This document shows, in pieces, positions 1 through 7,026 of a stretch of 64,000 nucleotides of DNA (positions are counted from its first letter, which is position 1; the number at the start of each line of letters is the position of its first letter). Made by a program: the position numbers and the translations under genes. The stretch is taken from positions 868,001 through 932,000 of the forward strand of contig OZ240684.1 in NCBI GenBank assembly GCA_965199175.1, given 5' to 3'. The notes under the pieces are model-generated. The model was not told where the DNA came from. It saw nothing but the letters and a program-made list of their open reading frames with translations, and searched no databases. The stretch comes from G963923945 sp965199175. Its GTDB lineage: Bacteria > Pseudomonadota > Alphaproteobacteria > G963923945.

Positions 1-18
1 AATACAGAGAAACCATCT

Positions 19-1140
19 GTGAATATTCTCCACATCTACAAAACCTCTAATTTTGAAAGCTATGGTGGTGTTGAGACTTTCATTGGTATGCTGTGCAAGG
101 AAAATGCTCAATTAGGTGTTAACAATACCCTCCTGACATTACACCCACGCCCCCGGAAAAATCCAATTAGAATGGACGGCTACACCATTCATCAGGCAAA
201 ACGGAATTTGTTTTTGGCTTCGACAGGGTTTTCGTTGTCTGCTTTCAGTAAGTTTAAGAAATTGGCAACCCAAGCGGATATTATCCATTATCACTTTCCC
301 AATCCATTTGCAGACATGTTGCATGTGGTATGTTCGCCTAAAAAACCGTCTATCGTTACCTATCATTCAGACATCCTCAGGCAAAAATATCTGCTTCATA
401 TTTACAGATTTTTGAAACGACATTTTTTAGATTCTGTCGATCGTATTGTTGCAACCTCTCCCAGTTATTTTTTCTCCAGCGATGTTTTACAAAAATATGC
501 TGAGAAGGTATCTGTCATTCCGATTGGAATAGACCATAGCCTCTATCAGACCGCTTGCCCTGATCGTCTGAATTATTGGCGCAGCCGCTTGCAGGAGCCC
601 TTCTTTCTATTTATTGGAGTCATGAGATATTATAAGGGGCTTCACATTGCCCTTGAAGCTATTTCTGGCACAAAAATCAGGTTTGTTATTGCGGGAGTTG
701 ACGGTGGCATTGAAAAAGAGCTCAAAGCCCAGACTGTAAGGCTTAACTTGAACAACGTTGATTTTCTGGGCCCTATAAATAACGAGGATAAGATTGCGCT
801 TCTCCATCTGTGTTATGGGTTTGCTTTTCCATCTTACCTTCGCTCTGAAGCATTTGGAATCTCCCTTTTAGAGGCTGCATCTGTTGGTAAACCTCTGATT
901 TCATGTGAAATAGGGACAGGAACAACTTTTATTAATGCCGCGAATGAAACAGGGCTTGTTATTAAGCCTCATTCAATCAATGAGTTAAGAAAAGCGATGC
1001 AATATCTTCTGGATAATCCGGATATTGCGGCCAAAATGGGAGAGAATGCAAAAAAACGATCTCGCAAATTATTCACAGTAAAACAACAAGCACAATCATA
1101 CTACGAGCTTTATCAACGATTGCTCGATAAGAAGCAATGA
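19..1140 (+). CDS. Family 4 (GT-B) glycosyltransferase, possibly 5'-partial
   Basis: Likely transfers a sugar from a nucleotide donor during surface polysaccharide or glycolipid synthesis, at the cytoplasmic face of the membrane. The 373-residue product has the GT-B layout. The N-terminal acceptor domain has a GGVETF loop near residue 17. The donor domain has an FIGVMRYYKG segment near residue 195 and the retaining-enzyme EX7E motif (E277...E285 in SEAFGISLLEA). The annotated start is GTG at 19, but the frame is open to the window edge, so the true start could lie upstream. Acceptor and sugar cannot be read from the sequence. It is probably the last gene of a polysaccharide cluster lying outside the window. 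Confidence 0.85.
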   Translation: MNILHIYKTSNFESYGGVETFIGMLCKENAQLGVNNTLLTLHPRPRKNPIRMDGYTIHQAKRNLFLASTGFSLSAFSKFKKLATQADIIHYHFPNPFADMLHVVCSPKKPSIVTYHSDILRQKYLLHIYRFLKRHFLDSVDRIVATSPSYFFSSDVLQKYAEKVSVIPIGIDHSLYQTACPDRLNYWRSRLQEPFFLFIGVMRYYKGLHIALEAISGTKIRFVIAGVDGGIEKELKAQTVRLNLNNVDFLGPINNEDKIALLHLCYGFAFPSYLRSEAFGISLLEAASVGKPLISCEIGTGTTFINAANETGLVIKPHSINELRKAMQYLLDNPDIAAKMGENAKKRSRKLFTVKQQAQSYYELYQRLLDKKQ

Positions 1141-1512
1141 ATTGACGCCTGTTTTCCAGGGCATTTATAGTCAAAATAGCCATATCTGGCCCGGATAAGG
1201 ACGTATCAATTTTCCGGTATAGATGGAGCGCAATAGTTAAAATGCGCTGCGGCGTGTGTAGCGCGCAGGTTTCTTTTTACATCTCTTTATTTTAGAGATG
1301 CCTGACAGACAAAAAACAAAAAAAGTCAATAAGAACCCAGCCCGTTCTCAAACAACCATCTAAAAAAAACCAACCGGGGATGCCCTCTCAGGAGTGGCCA
1401 CTGCCAACAGGACCGTAAGATTGAATATTATGGCGGCCCACGGCGTTATTGTTGTGCAAAGTCAACAAAAAAGCCGGGCCTTGGAAGCCCCGACCCCAAA
1501 AGGAGTTCAAAA
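1141..1512. other. Gene-free stretch after the glycosyltransferase
   Basis: No credible coding frame. A 7-bp inverted repeat (CATCTCT at 1280-1286, AGAGATG at 1294-1300) lacks a T-run, so it is not a convincing terminator. A GC-rich imperfect hairpin (about 1473-1495) lies just upstream of the AGGAG ribosome-binding site of the small ORF at 1513. A similar arrangement recurs at 63877-63926. Confidence 0.5.
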
Positions 1513-1641
1513 ATGAACAATCAAGGCAATAAAATAGGTATCACAGAGAGTCAACACAAAAATAAATTTTTTGTCGCTGCTGTTTGGAATGATGAAACCA
1601 AGGCATATTGCTCAGAAACCAACATCAAGTTGTCTCCCTGA
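1513..1641 (+). CDS. Small ORF, 42 residues, function unknown
   Basis: A 42-residue ORF beginning MNNQGNKIGITESQ and ending NIKLSP. The ribosome-binding site AGGAG at 1501-1505 is well placed for the ATG at 1513. Not a family I recognise. Its leader (GC-rich hairpin, then AGGAGTTCAAAAATGAAC) closely resembles the one at 63911-63926, and the sequence around the shared AGTCAAC motif also aligns. That suggests two copies of one small module rather than chance. It precedes a DUF1508 gene on the same strand. Whether it is expressed as a protein is inference from the ribosome-binding site and the recurrence. Confidence 0.45.
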   Translation: MNNQGNKIGITESQHKNKFFVAAVWNDETKAYCSETNIKLSP

Positions 1642-1921
1642 TTGAGAGTTTCCTTCCTACAGGTCGCTCAGGCGGGATTGGGACATCGCCAGAGTTAGCG
1701 GCGTGCCCGGTTACCTGCTCATGCCCCCCAGCCATCACACCACTGTTTCCCTCTATGTTTGTTTTCCTCTATGCTCGCCCCGGTTATAATTTCAGAGAGA
1801 AGATGCTTGAAAATAACTGTATGAGACCAAAATAGTCGTGTTAGACCACAGTCTGGTGATCGTAATATCAGCCCTTTTGCCCCCTGTTACAACCTTCACA
1901 GCATGACAGGAGAAAATCAAA

Positions 1922-2098
1922 ATGGGATATTTTGTCCTCAAAAGAACGGCAGATCAGCAATATATGTTCAATCTTCATGCAGCAAATGGCGAAATAATTG
2001 CCACATCTGAGCGTTATACGACCAGGCAATCTGCCCAAAATGGTATTGCGAGCGTTAAAAAAGAAGCACCCAATGCTGAGGTCAGGGATAAAACCTAG
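1922..2098 (+). CDS. DUF1508 (YegP-like) small protein
   Basis: A 58-residue protein matching the DUF1508/YegP fold. It opens with GYFVLKRTADQQYMFNL, followed by ANGEIIATSERYTT and then QSAQNGIASVKKEAP, the alternating strand-and-turn pattern of this family. E. coli YegP carries two such units; a single unit is common in other bacteria. The function of the family is not settled. The start is ATG at 1922, preceded by AGGAG at about 1909-1913. The gene stands alone with about 280 bp of non-coding DNA upstream and about 900 bp downstream. Confidence 0.8.
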   Translation: MGYFVLKRTADQQYMFNLHAANGEIIATSERYTTRQSAQNGIASVKKEAPNAEVRDKT

Positions 2099-2993
2099 CC
2101 TGATGGTCTGCCATCAACCCCTGATTGTCTTTTGAAAGATGAAAACTGGTCGGTTTGTGGATAAATGAACCGACAATGGCGCACTCAATCCGGTGCGCTC
2201 TTTGGGTTGTCTCATCGATAAACAAACAGGACAGAAAACAAACAGACAAACAGGACAGACCACCGCCAAAGCGCACAATATGCGGAGGTTCATCTATAAG
2301 ATCATAATCACCGGGGATTTGATTGATTGTGGCGACCCCCGGTTTGATGTCTAAACAGCCGATCCATACTGCATGATGCAATCATGGCAAAAAATCACGC
2401 TTAAAAAAATTGATGTGTTGTGATGCCGGAATATCCGGCTGCCGGAGCACCCGGCTTGAGGGAAAATCCGCCGGAGCCACCACAAGAACGATTACAGAGA
2501 GTGCCCAGACGTGACCGGGGCTTGATAATCGTTCTGGTTGTTTAATCATCGCGGCCTTCATGCGCAGCAACCTTTGGATTTTTCCCGGTTGGCATGAAAA
2601 CAGACCCGGATCAATCCCCGACAACCTGATCAAGACGGCACCGGTTGCATCACCTTGCATCACCTGTGCCAAAGCCCGGATTACCTGAGTCACCGGGATT
2701 ACCCCAGTTTATCAAGATCACCCTGCCCGCCGATTTATACAAAATGGCGATTGTGATGGGATGAATATATGCGTGATAGATCAACCCAATTTTGAAACAA
2801 TTTTAGGTTGTTAAAGCAATCTTAATCTGTTAATATGGGTTTATTAGGCTTATTTATGAGCCTTGTGCTAAAGGAAAGTAATGTGACCAACTACAATATT
2901 ATGGCAACTTGCGGATTTACGCGTATGCTACGGGCGGCGACAGTTGCGATTATCATTCGGCCAGCGGTAAAATAAACCAAACCGAGTAAACTC
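2099..2993. other. Long gene-poor stretch with short repeats
   Basis: No supportable gene. A direct repeat of about 16 bases (AAACAAACAGGACAGA-like) occurs twice near 2221-2260. From 2400 to 2720 the sequence is rich in degenerate CCCGG and GGATCA words. A frame ending at 2990 reads like coding sequence (YAYATGGDSCDYHSASGK) but has no start codon, so it could be a gene remnant. The last 150 bases are AT-rich and could hold the promoter for the ORF at 2994. Confidence 0.4.
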
Positions 2994-3431
2994 ATGTCAC
3001 CTTTAGATATCCCAAATGTCGTCACTACTAGTTTGCAGACTATTAGATATCAAACCGATATAATCGCCGCACTCTCATCCGGTGGAGTAGGTATTGTTAT
3101 TTTTATATTGGCACGTATTTTCGGCATCTTTGACGATGCTAATTTATCCGGTTTTAAGAAAAAATTTGTTCCAATTATTTCCCTTATATGCTTAGTAATT
3201 TCAGTAATTTTAGGCTATTGGGTTGGAAACTTGATCGTCGGATATCACCTTGAGATTGTAAAAGGCATCAGCGCAAGCACAGGGGTTCCGATCCCTGATG
3301 CCAGAAACCATTTCATTGAAGAATATCAGCCTTTATTGCGTTACATGGCTGTTTATCAACTCTCCACCAGCTGCATCGGCTTAATTACGTTCGTCATTTG
3401 GTTTGTTTGGAATTTGTCTAAAACACGGTAA
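2994..3431 (+). CDS. Hypothetical membrane protein with three predicted helices
   Basis: A 145-residue protein I do not recognise. Hydrophobic segments lie at about residues 27-45 (GGVGIVIFILARIFGIF), 57-82 (IISLICLVISVILGYWVG) and 120-140 (IGLITFVIWFVW). Between the second and third is a polar loop of about 40 residues. The start is ATG at 2994 with no strong ribosome-binding site. It is followed 42 bp later by a secreted protein gene on the same strand, so the two may form a small operon. No motif points to transport or catalysis. Confidence 0.6.
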   Translation: MSPLDIPNVVTTSLQTIRYQTDIIAALSSGGVGIVIFILARIFGIFDDANLSGFKKKFVPIISLICLVISVILGYWVGNLIVGYHLEIVKGISASTGVPIPDARNHFIEEYQPLLRYMAVYQLSTSCIGLITFVIWFVWNLSKTR

Positions 3432-3473
3432 TTTGGTCGGAAACAGCAATATGAGAGAGTGGGAGAGAACTAT

Positions 3474-4001
3474 ATGAGGTTTGCCATTTTTACAGCCCTA
3501 TTTCTGGTATTAAATTCTCCAATTCTCGCGCAAGATGTGAGTTTGGAAGATATAGGAGATATTGGGGATATAGCGAAATTTCTCAAAGAAATTGAACAGA
3601 GCACCTTGCAAATTGAAGAAAGCGATGCTCAAAGATTGCCTGAATTTATCACCGAATGGAATTTGGTATTAGACAAGAGAGCCGAGAGAGTTCTGAGCAT
3701 TGATAACATCAGTCAAGAACAACTCATGAATAGCTTAAAGGAACTAGGAAAAAACAAAGAGGCAATTGAATTTCTCCTGGAGCCGGAAACTGAGTCACTT
3801 TTCGATAGTTCCTATCAGAAAATGCAAAAATCTCCTTCGCTGATTGGTGCACTTCCCCGTGACCAAGTTTTGCGATATTGGATAATGGGTGGAGCAGTTT
3901 CTGCTGGAACAGAGAAGCCGGGTGTCTACTTCCCGGCGAGGTGTTGGTGGCCCATTATAGGATGCGCAGGGACACCACCAACGGAGCAACTACCCAGGTA
4001 A
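3474..4001 (+). CDS. Hypothetical secreted protein
   Basis: About 175 residues from the ATG at 3474, chosen because GGGAGAG lies at 3461-3467 and the product then begins with a clean signal peptide (RFAIFTALFLVLNSPILAQD, cleavage predicted after LAQ or ILA). A GTG at 3459 would add five residues. The mature part is acidic and helical, with IGDIGDIAKF and KELGKNKEAIEFL segments. It ends in a Gly/Pro/Trp/Cys-rich tail (PARCWWPIIGCAG) that could form a disulfide. No family recognised. It probably goes with the membrane protein at 2994-3431. Confidence 0.55.
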   Translation: MRFAIFTALFLVLNSPILAQDVSLEDIGDIGDIAKFLKEIEQSTLQIEESDAQRLPEFITEWNLVLDKRAERVLSIDNISQEQLMNSLKELGKNKEAIEFLLEPETESLFDSSYQKMQKSPSLIGALPRDQVLRYWIMGGAVSAGTEKPGVYFPARCWWPIIGCAGTPPTEQLPR

Positions 4002-4446
4002 TAAAATTACGTGAAAGATGGGCGAAATAGTAAAATGAGCTTATTGCTACCGAGTCCAAATATAAGTATCGGGTTCGGCCCACTCCCAAAACACCAATTC
4101 ATTGAATATTAACCGTTCTTTCCTGACTTAGAATCAAATGGCCGGAAAACGAGTTAAAAAATCCAATGCAACAGTAACCCGCCAATTCAGGGGGATTCTG
4201 TGTCCCATTTTGGATCGCTTACAGACCGCTATATCCCGTTGATACCCCGGCATGATCCCGCTTCAATCCCCCTTGATCCCGGCCCTATCCCGGCACATCC
4301 CGCTTAGGCAAAAGTAACCTGCACATCACACAGAAAGTCATCAACACTCTGAGAACAATGGACTGCTGAAAATGTCCCACAAGCGGGTCTCAGCGTGGGG
4401 TTCTTTTTTCTTAGTTTATTGATTTATATAGATAAAATACGCAAAC
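4002..4446. other. Gene-free stretch with ATCCCG repeats
   Basis: No coding frame is supported. Between about 4225 and 4310 the words TATCCCG, ATCCCGC and ATCCCGG recur at least six times, a degenerate short repeat. A possible plus-strand terminator hairpin is listed separately at 4376-4410. Confidence 0.4.
4376..4410 (+). terminator. Possible intrinsic terminator
   Basis: CCCAC (4376-4380) pairs with GTGGG (4395-4399) and is followed by a T-rich run (TTCTTTTTTC, 4401-4410). The stem is only 5 bp. It would terminate transcripts from the 2994-4001 pair, although it lies almost 400 bp past the last stop codon. Confidence 0.3.
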
Positions 4447-4523
4447 TGGCGTCCCCGAGAGGACTCGAACCTCCGACCTGCGGATTAGGAATCCGCCGCT
4501 CTATCCAACTGAGCTACGGGGAC
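4447..4523 (-). tRNA. tRNA-Arg (anticodon CCT)
   Basis: Read on the minus strand, a full cloverleaf starts with GTCCCCG and closes with CGGGGAC plus discriminator G and an encoded CCA. The D-arm is GCTCAGTTGGATAGAGC, the anticodon stem is GCGGA/TCCGC, and the loop TTCCTAA gives anticodon CCT (AGG codon). The T-arm contains TTCGAGT. All stems pair, so it should be functional. tRNA 3' ends are common integration sites. No integrase is visible on either side. Confidence 0.95.
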
Positions 4524-4982
4524 AATCGCTTTATCATCAGTCCCTGATAATCAGTACCTGTCATCATAATCGGTGCCTGGACTCCATAGATAGTGCTCAT
4601 TGTTCCGGCACCGGCATACAATGCCTGAAAAAAAACTATTCAACAGCTTTTTTTCGCACCGCCAGATACCAGCCATAGACAGTATAGACCAGCTTCATCA
4701 ACTGCAATGGTGTCTCAAGGACCTATTGTGCTGTTTTACTGACCGCAACATTGCCCCGGCGACAGGATAGACGGACACATCTTCCCATCCCCTTTTATCT
4801 GCCCGAACCAGGTGGCCACGGCCCTTTTCTATAACCAACAGATTGGTTATTGATTCGTCGTTGATCCACAAAACGAGACATCAATCAACACAATATCTCA
4901 AAATCACACTCCGGCCTCAGAGTGCTATCGTACTGATTTTATGATTAAAATTATAATCCAACAAAAAACAGCAGAGCGGTAG
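4524..4982. other. Spacer between two tRNA genes, possible broken small gene
   Basis: No intact gene. On the minus strand an 82-codon frame runs from ATG at 4881 to TAG at 4636. It contains two internal stops. Its last part (LMKLVYTVYGWYLAVRKKAVE) and a middle stretch in another frame (RGWEDVSVYPVAGAMLRSV) both read like protein. This could be a decayed gene, but the evidence is only compositional. Confidence 0.3.
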
Positions 4983-5077
4983 TGGCGGAGAGGAAGGGAT
5001 TCGAACCCTCGAGACGGTGATTCCCGTCTAACGGTTTAGCAAACCGTCGCCTGACCATCTCAGCCGAATGGCTCTCA
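4983..5077 (-). tRNA. tRNA-Ser (anticodon GCT), unusual 5' acceptor strand
   Basis: On the minus strand the anticodon stem ACGGT/ACCGT encloses loop TTGCTAA, giving GCT (AGC/AGU codons). The long variable arm GACGG-GAATCA-CCGTC, a T-arm with TTCGAAT, and an encoded GCCA end are typical of class II tRNA-Ser. The 3' acceptor strand CCTCTCC would normally pair with GGAGAGG. Here the 5' side reads TGAGAGC, so only the five central pairs form. The junction to the D-arm (CATTCG) is about four bases longer than usual. It may still work, or be decaying. Confidence 0.8.
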
Positions 5078-5135
5078 ACAAAAAACCGGCCCGCCGGAAG
5101 TTGCTTGTGCCAGTCAGTCACACTATACTCTCCCT

Positions 5136-5291
5136 ATGCGACTGCTCAAAATCATTGATGATATTGTCGTTGACGGCATTCTCACGCCCTTGATGTGGAT
5201 GTTTTGGATTATCCTTGCCTGGTCCGTTCTGGGCCCCGTAGTGGCTTTCATTATTTTACTGGTAGGGCTGGGGCGTTGGTTGGCCAGGTAA
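5136..5291 (+). CDS. Small hydrophobic protein, 51 residues
   Basis: ATG at 5136 to TAA at 5289-5291. The product begins MRLLKIIDDIVVDGIL and continues through one or two hydrophobic stretches (MWMFWIILAWSVLG and VVAFIILLVGLG), ending GRWLAR. No family recognised. The second small membrane protein begins 30 bp downstream on the same strand. Together they precede, convergently, the phage structural remnants at 5670-6240, so they could be leftover phage genes (for example holin-like) or an unrelated pair. Confidence 0.5.
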   Translation: MRLLKIIDDIVVDGILTPLMWMFWIILAWSVLGPVVAFIILLVGLGRWLAR

Positions 5292-5321
5292 CCCGCCAAG
5301 CAAGACAGCAAAGAGTAAGAA

Positions 5322-5543
5322 ATGAGTATGAGCGAGCAGAAAAATACTCTTGGCGATGTCCCGGCGATTGTTGCTTTCGTGAGTTTTGTGATCGTTGCGG
5401 GAGCCTTGGCGGCAGGAACGACTTGGTTATTTGGTCTCACGCTTGCAAATGCATTGATCGTTTTTGCCGGGGTATTGGTGTTAACAATTACTGGGGTTTT
5501 GCTGGACACTTCCCGTACCCCCGCGAATTCCCGGCCACGGTAA
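5322..5543 (+). CDS. Small membrane protein, 73 residues
   Basis: Starts at ATG 5322 (MSMSEQKNTLGDV) after a weak AGAGTAAG ribosome-binding site. Two hydrophobic segments follow, IVAFVSFVIVAGALAAG and ANALIVFAGVLVLTITGVLL, separated by a short loop, with a polar C-terminus (TSRTPANSRPR). No catalytic motif. After its stop, another frame encodes WIMALTGLVALGLILDDSPEDF up to a stop at 5660-5662. That could be a separate short peptide or a frameshifted continuation. The gene probably belongs with the ORF at 5136. Confidence 0.5.
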   Translation: MSMSEQKNTLGDVPAIVAFVSFVIVAGALAAGTTWLFGLTLANALIVFAGVLVLTITGVLLDTSRTPANSRPR

Positions 5544-5669
5544 CACCACCATCACCGGCTCCCCATCCTCTGGATGGCACAAAAAAATGGATCATGGCCC
5601 TGACCGGTTTGGTTGCCCTTGGTCTCATTCTCGACGATAGCCCCGAAGACTTCTCAGAATAACCCGTCG

Positions 5670-6240
5670 TCACAGCCCCGCTATTGCATAGCCGGTGTTG
5701 ACCGTCAGCGGAATATCTGAGGACTCCGTACGAACCTCGTTTATGCGCATATTGGTGGGGGGCGCATTCTTAAACGCCACCTCAATCTTCCCGCCTGCTT
5801 TGGCTTGGGTAAGACAGCAAGTCCGAAGGCATGGACGGCGTGACCTCACCCGATTGAGATACTCCGGCATTTACATCAATCCAGATCTGTTCCTTGACCC
5901 AATCAGGCATCCAGTCGATCACATATCTGACCGACTCACTGAGCCAGGCCGTCAGGTCACCCCAGTCGGGATTGACAGCTTCGGTCACCTTCCTGAAGGT
6001 TTTTTGACCTCAACCGGGTCCCCCAGACTGACCACAGTCCCGGAAACTTTACAGGGATATCGAAGCAGTTTGCCATCTTTTCCCTCAACTACCACAAAAT
6101 CGTTAAAAAGAGGATGGACAGGCGGGGACCACTCTTTCTCCCCCTCTGATTTCTGATGCTTTTTTCAGCACATTTGCCAGCAAATCCTGCAGCTGATTGG
6201 GATCGCCCTTAAAGGCTTCACGAATATTCTCCGACCCAAT
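5670..6240 (-). pseudogene. Frameshifted phage structural gene remnants
   Basis: Three short minus-strand segments in different frames read like phage proteins. The last ends GKIEVAFKNAPP...NEVRTESSDIPLTVNTGYAIAGL-stop, which resembles the C-terminus of tail tape-measure proteins. It appears to continue, after a frame change near 5820, from a segment with VRYVIDWMPDWVKEQIWIDV. Further upstream are GSENIREAFKGDPNQLQDLL and, after another frameshift near 6145, NDFVVVEGKDGKLLRYPC and VVSLGDPVEV, similar to ends of phage head proteins. No frame is long enough to be functional. Family assignments come from recall of sequence style, so phage origin is likely but exact genes are uncertain. Confidence 0.55.
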
Positions 6241-6248
6241 CACACCCA

Positions 6249-6508
6249 GACCCGTAGGGGGGAAATCACCAGTTACCTCTGGGGGACCCGTAGGGGGGGC
6301 ACCCCAAAAGGGAAAACCAGAGGACCCGTAGAGGGGAAATCACCAGTTACCTCTGGGGGACCCGTAGGGGGGGCACCCCAAAAGGGAAAACCAGAGGACC
6401 CGTAGGGGGAAAAACACCAGTTACCTCTGGGGGACCCGTAGGGGGGGTACCCCCAGAGGGAAAACCAGAGGACCCGTAGGGGGAAAATCACCAGTTACCT
6501 CTGGGGGA
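6249..6508. repeat. Palindromic repeat array, block 1
   Basis: Two related units of about 35-39 bp alternate seven times, each starting GACCCGTAGGGGG. One continues into AAATCACCAGTTACCTCTGGG, the other into CACCCCAAAAGGGAAAACCAG or a variant with CACCCCCAGAGGG. Across the unit junction CCTCTGGGGG faces CCCCCAGAGG around a loop of about 14 nt, giving a 10-bp perfect inverted repeat in the best copies. This resembles clustered REP/BIME-type elements. It begins where the upstream phage-gene remnant loses its reading frame. Confidence 0.85.
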
Positions 6509-6849
6509 ATGATCCCATGGGTAACGGTCTTTGATTGGCATAAATCGGGCTGGCGGGGTGTGACAACTTTTAATGCCAACAGCGAAAAATACCTGAACAA
6601 CCTTCGCTCAGGCACATTGGCGTATCAGCGTAAAAAATGATTTTAGGAGATTTATGACCAGGCAGTGCCGGACCTGGCCACCAGAATGACTACGGATGTC
6701 TCCGGCCAGCTTCTCGCCAATCCAGTATAAGGCAACTATAGCGCGGTTGGCGTTCTGAGGCAAGGGGGGCCATAGAAAAAGCCAACGGCATTGAGCGGCG
6801 GCTTAACGGGGCTTCCAGAGGGGGTTGGTGATTGATCTCAATCCTGCCT
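6509..6849 (+). other. Island of decayed, phage-like sequence between repeat blocks
   Basis: From 6509 to 6640 a 43-codon frame encodes WVTVFDWHKSGWRGVTTFNA...LAYQRKK. It is protein-like but of unknown family, and its ATG lies inside the repeat, so it may be the tail of a truncated gene. From 6650 to 6835 short frames in different phases read AVPDLATRMTTDVSGQLLAN, GNYSAVGVL and AIEKANGIERRLNGASRG, interrupted by stops. These look like shredded coding sequence, perhaps from the same prophage as 5670-6240. Individual identities cannot be assigned. Confidence 0.35.
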
Positions 6850-7020
6850 GGGGGACCCAGCTACCTCTGGGGGACCCGTAGGGGGGGCACCCCCAGAGGG
6901 AAAACCAAAGGACCCGTAGGGGGGTACCCCCGGAGGAAAAACCAGAGGACCCGTAGGAGAAGAATCACCAATTACCTCTGGGGGACCCGTAGGGGGGCAC
7001 CCCCAGAGGGAAAACCAAAG
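6850..7020. repeat. Palindromic repeat array, block 2
   Basis: About four more units of the element in block 1 (GACCCGTAGGGGG..., CACCCCCAGAGGGAAAACCA, TTACCTCTGGGG). The last abuts the stop codon of the M48 protease gene at 7027, ending in AAAACCAAAG. The 10-bp inverted repeat is intact in the outer copies. The units could fold in the 3' end of the protease mRNA. Confidence 0.85.
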
Positions 7021-7026
7021 AGAAAA

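Noticed and set aside
1280..1300. Inverted repeat CATCTCT/AGAGATG as a terminator
   Set aside because: It lacks a downstream T-run on either strand.
1608..1835. A 75-codon frame overlapping the small ORF at 1513
   Set aside because: No ribosome-binding site; sequence is Pro/Cys-rich without a domain, and it is out of frame with the better-supported ORF.
4636..4881. An 82-codon minus-strand frame between the tRNA genes with protein-like stretches
   Set aside because: It contains two internal stops and no ribosome-binding site; only composition supports it.
6249..7020. The repeat array as a CRISPR locus
   Set aside because: Units are contiguous with no unique spacers and include long inverted repeats, and no cas genes are present.
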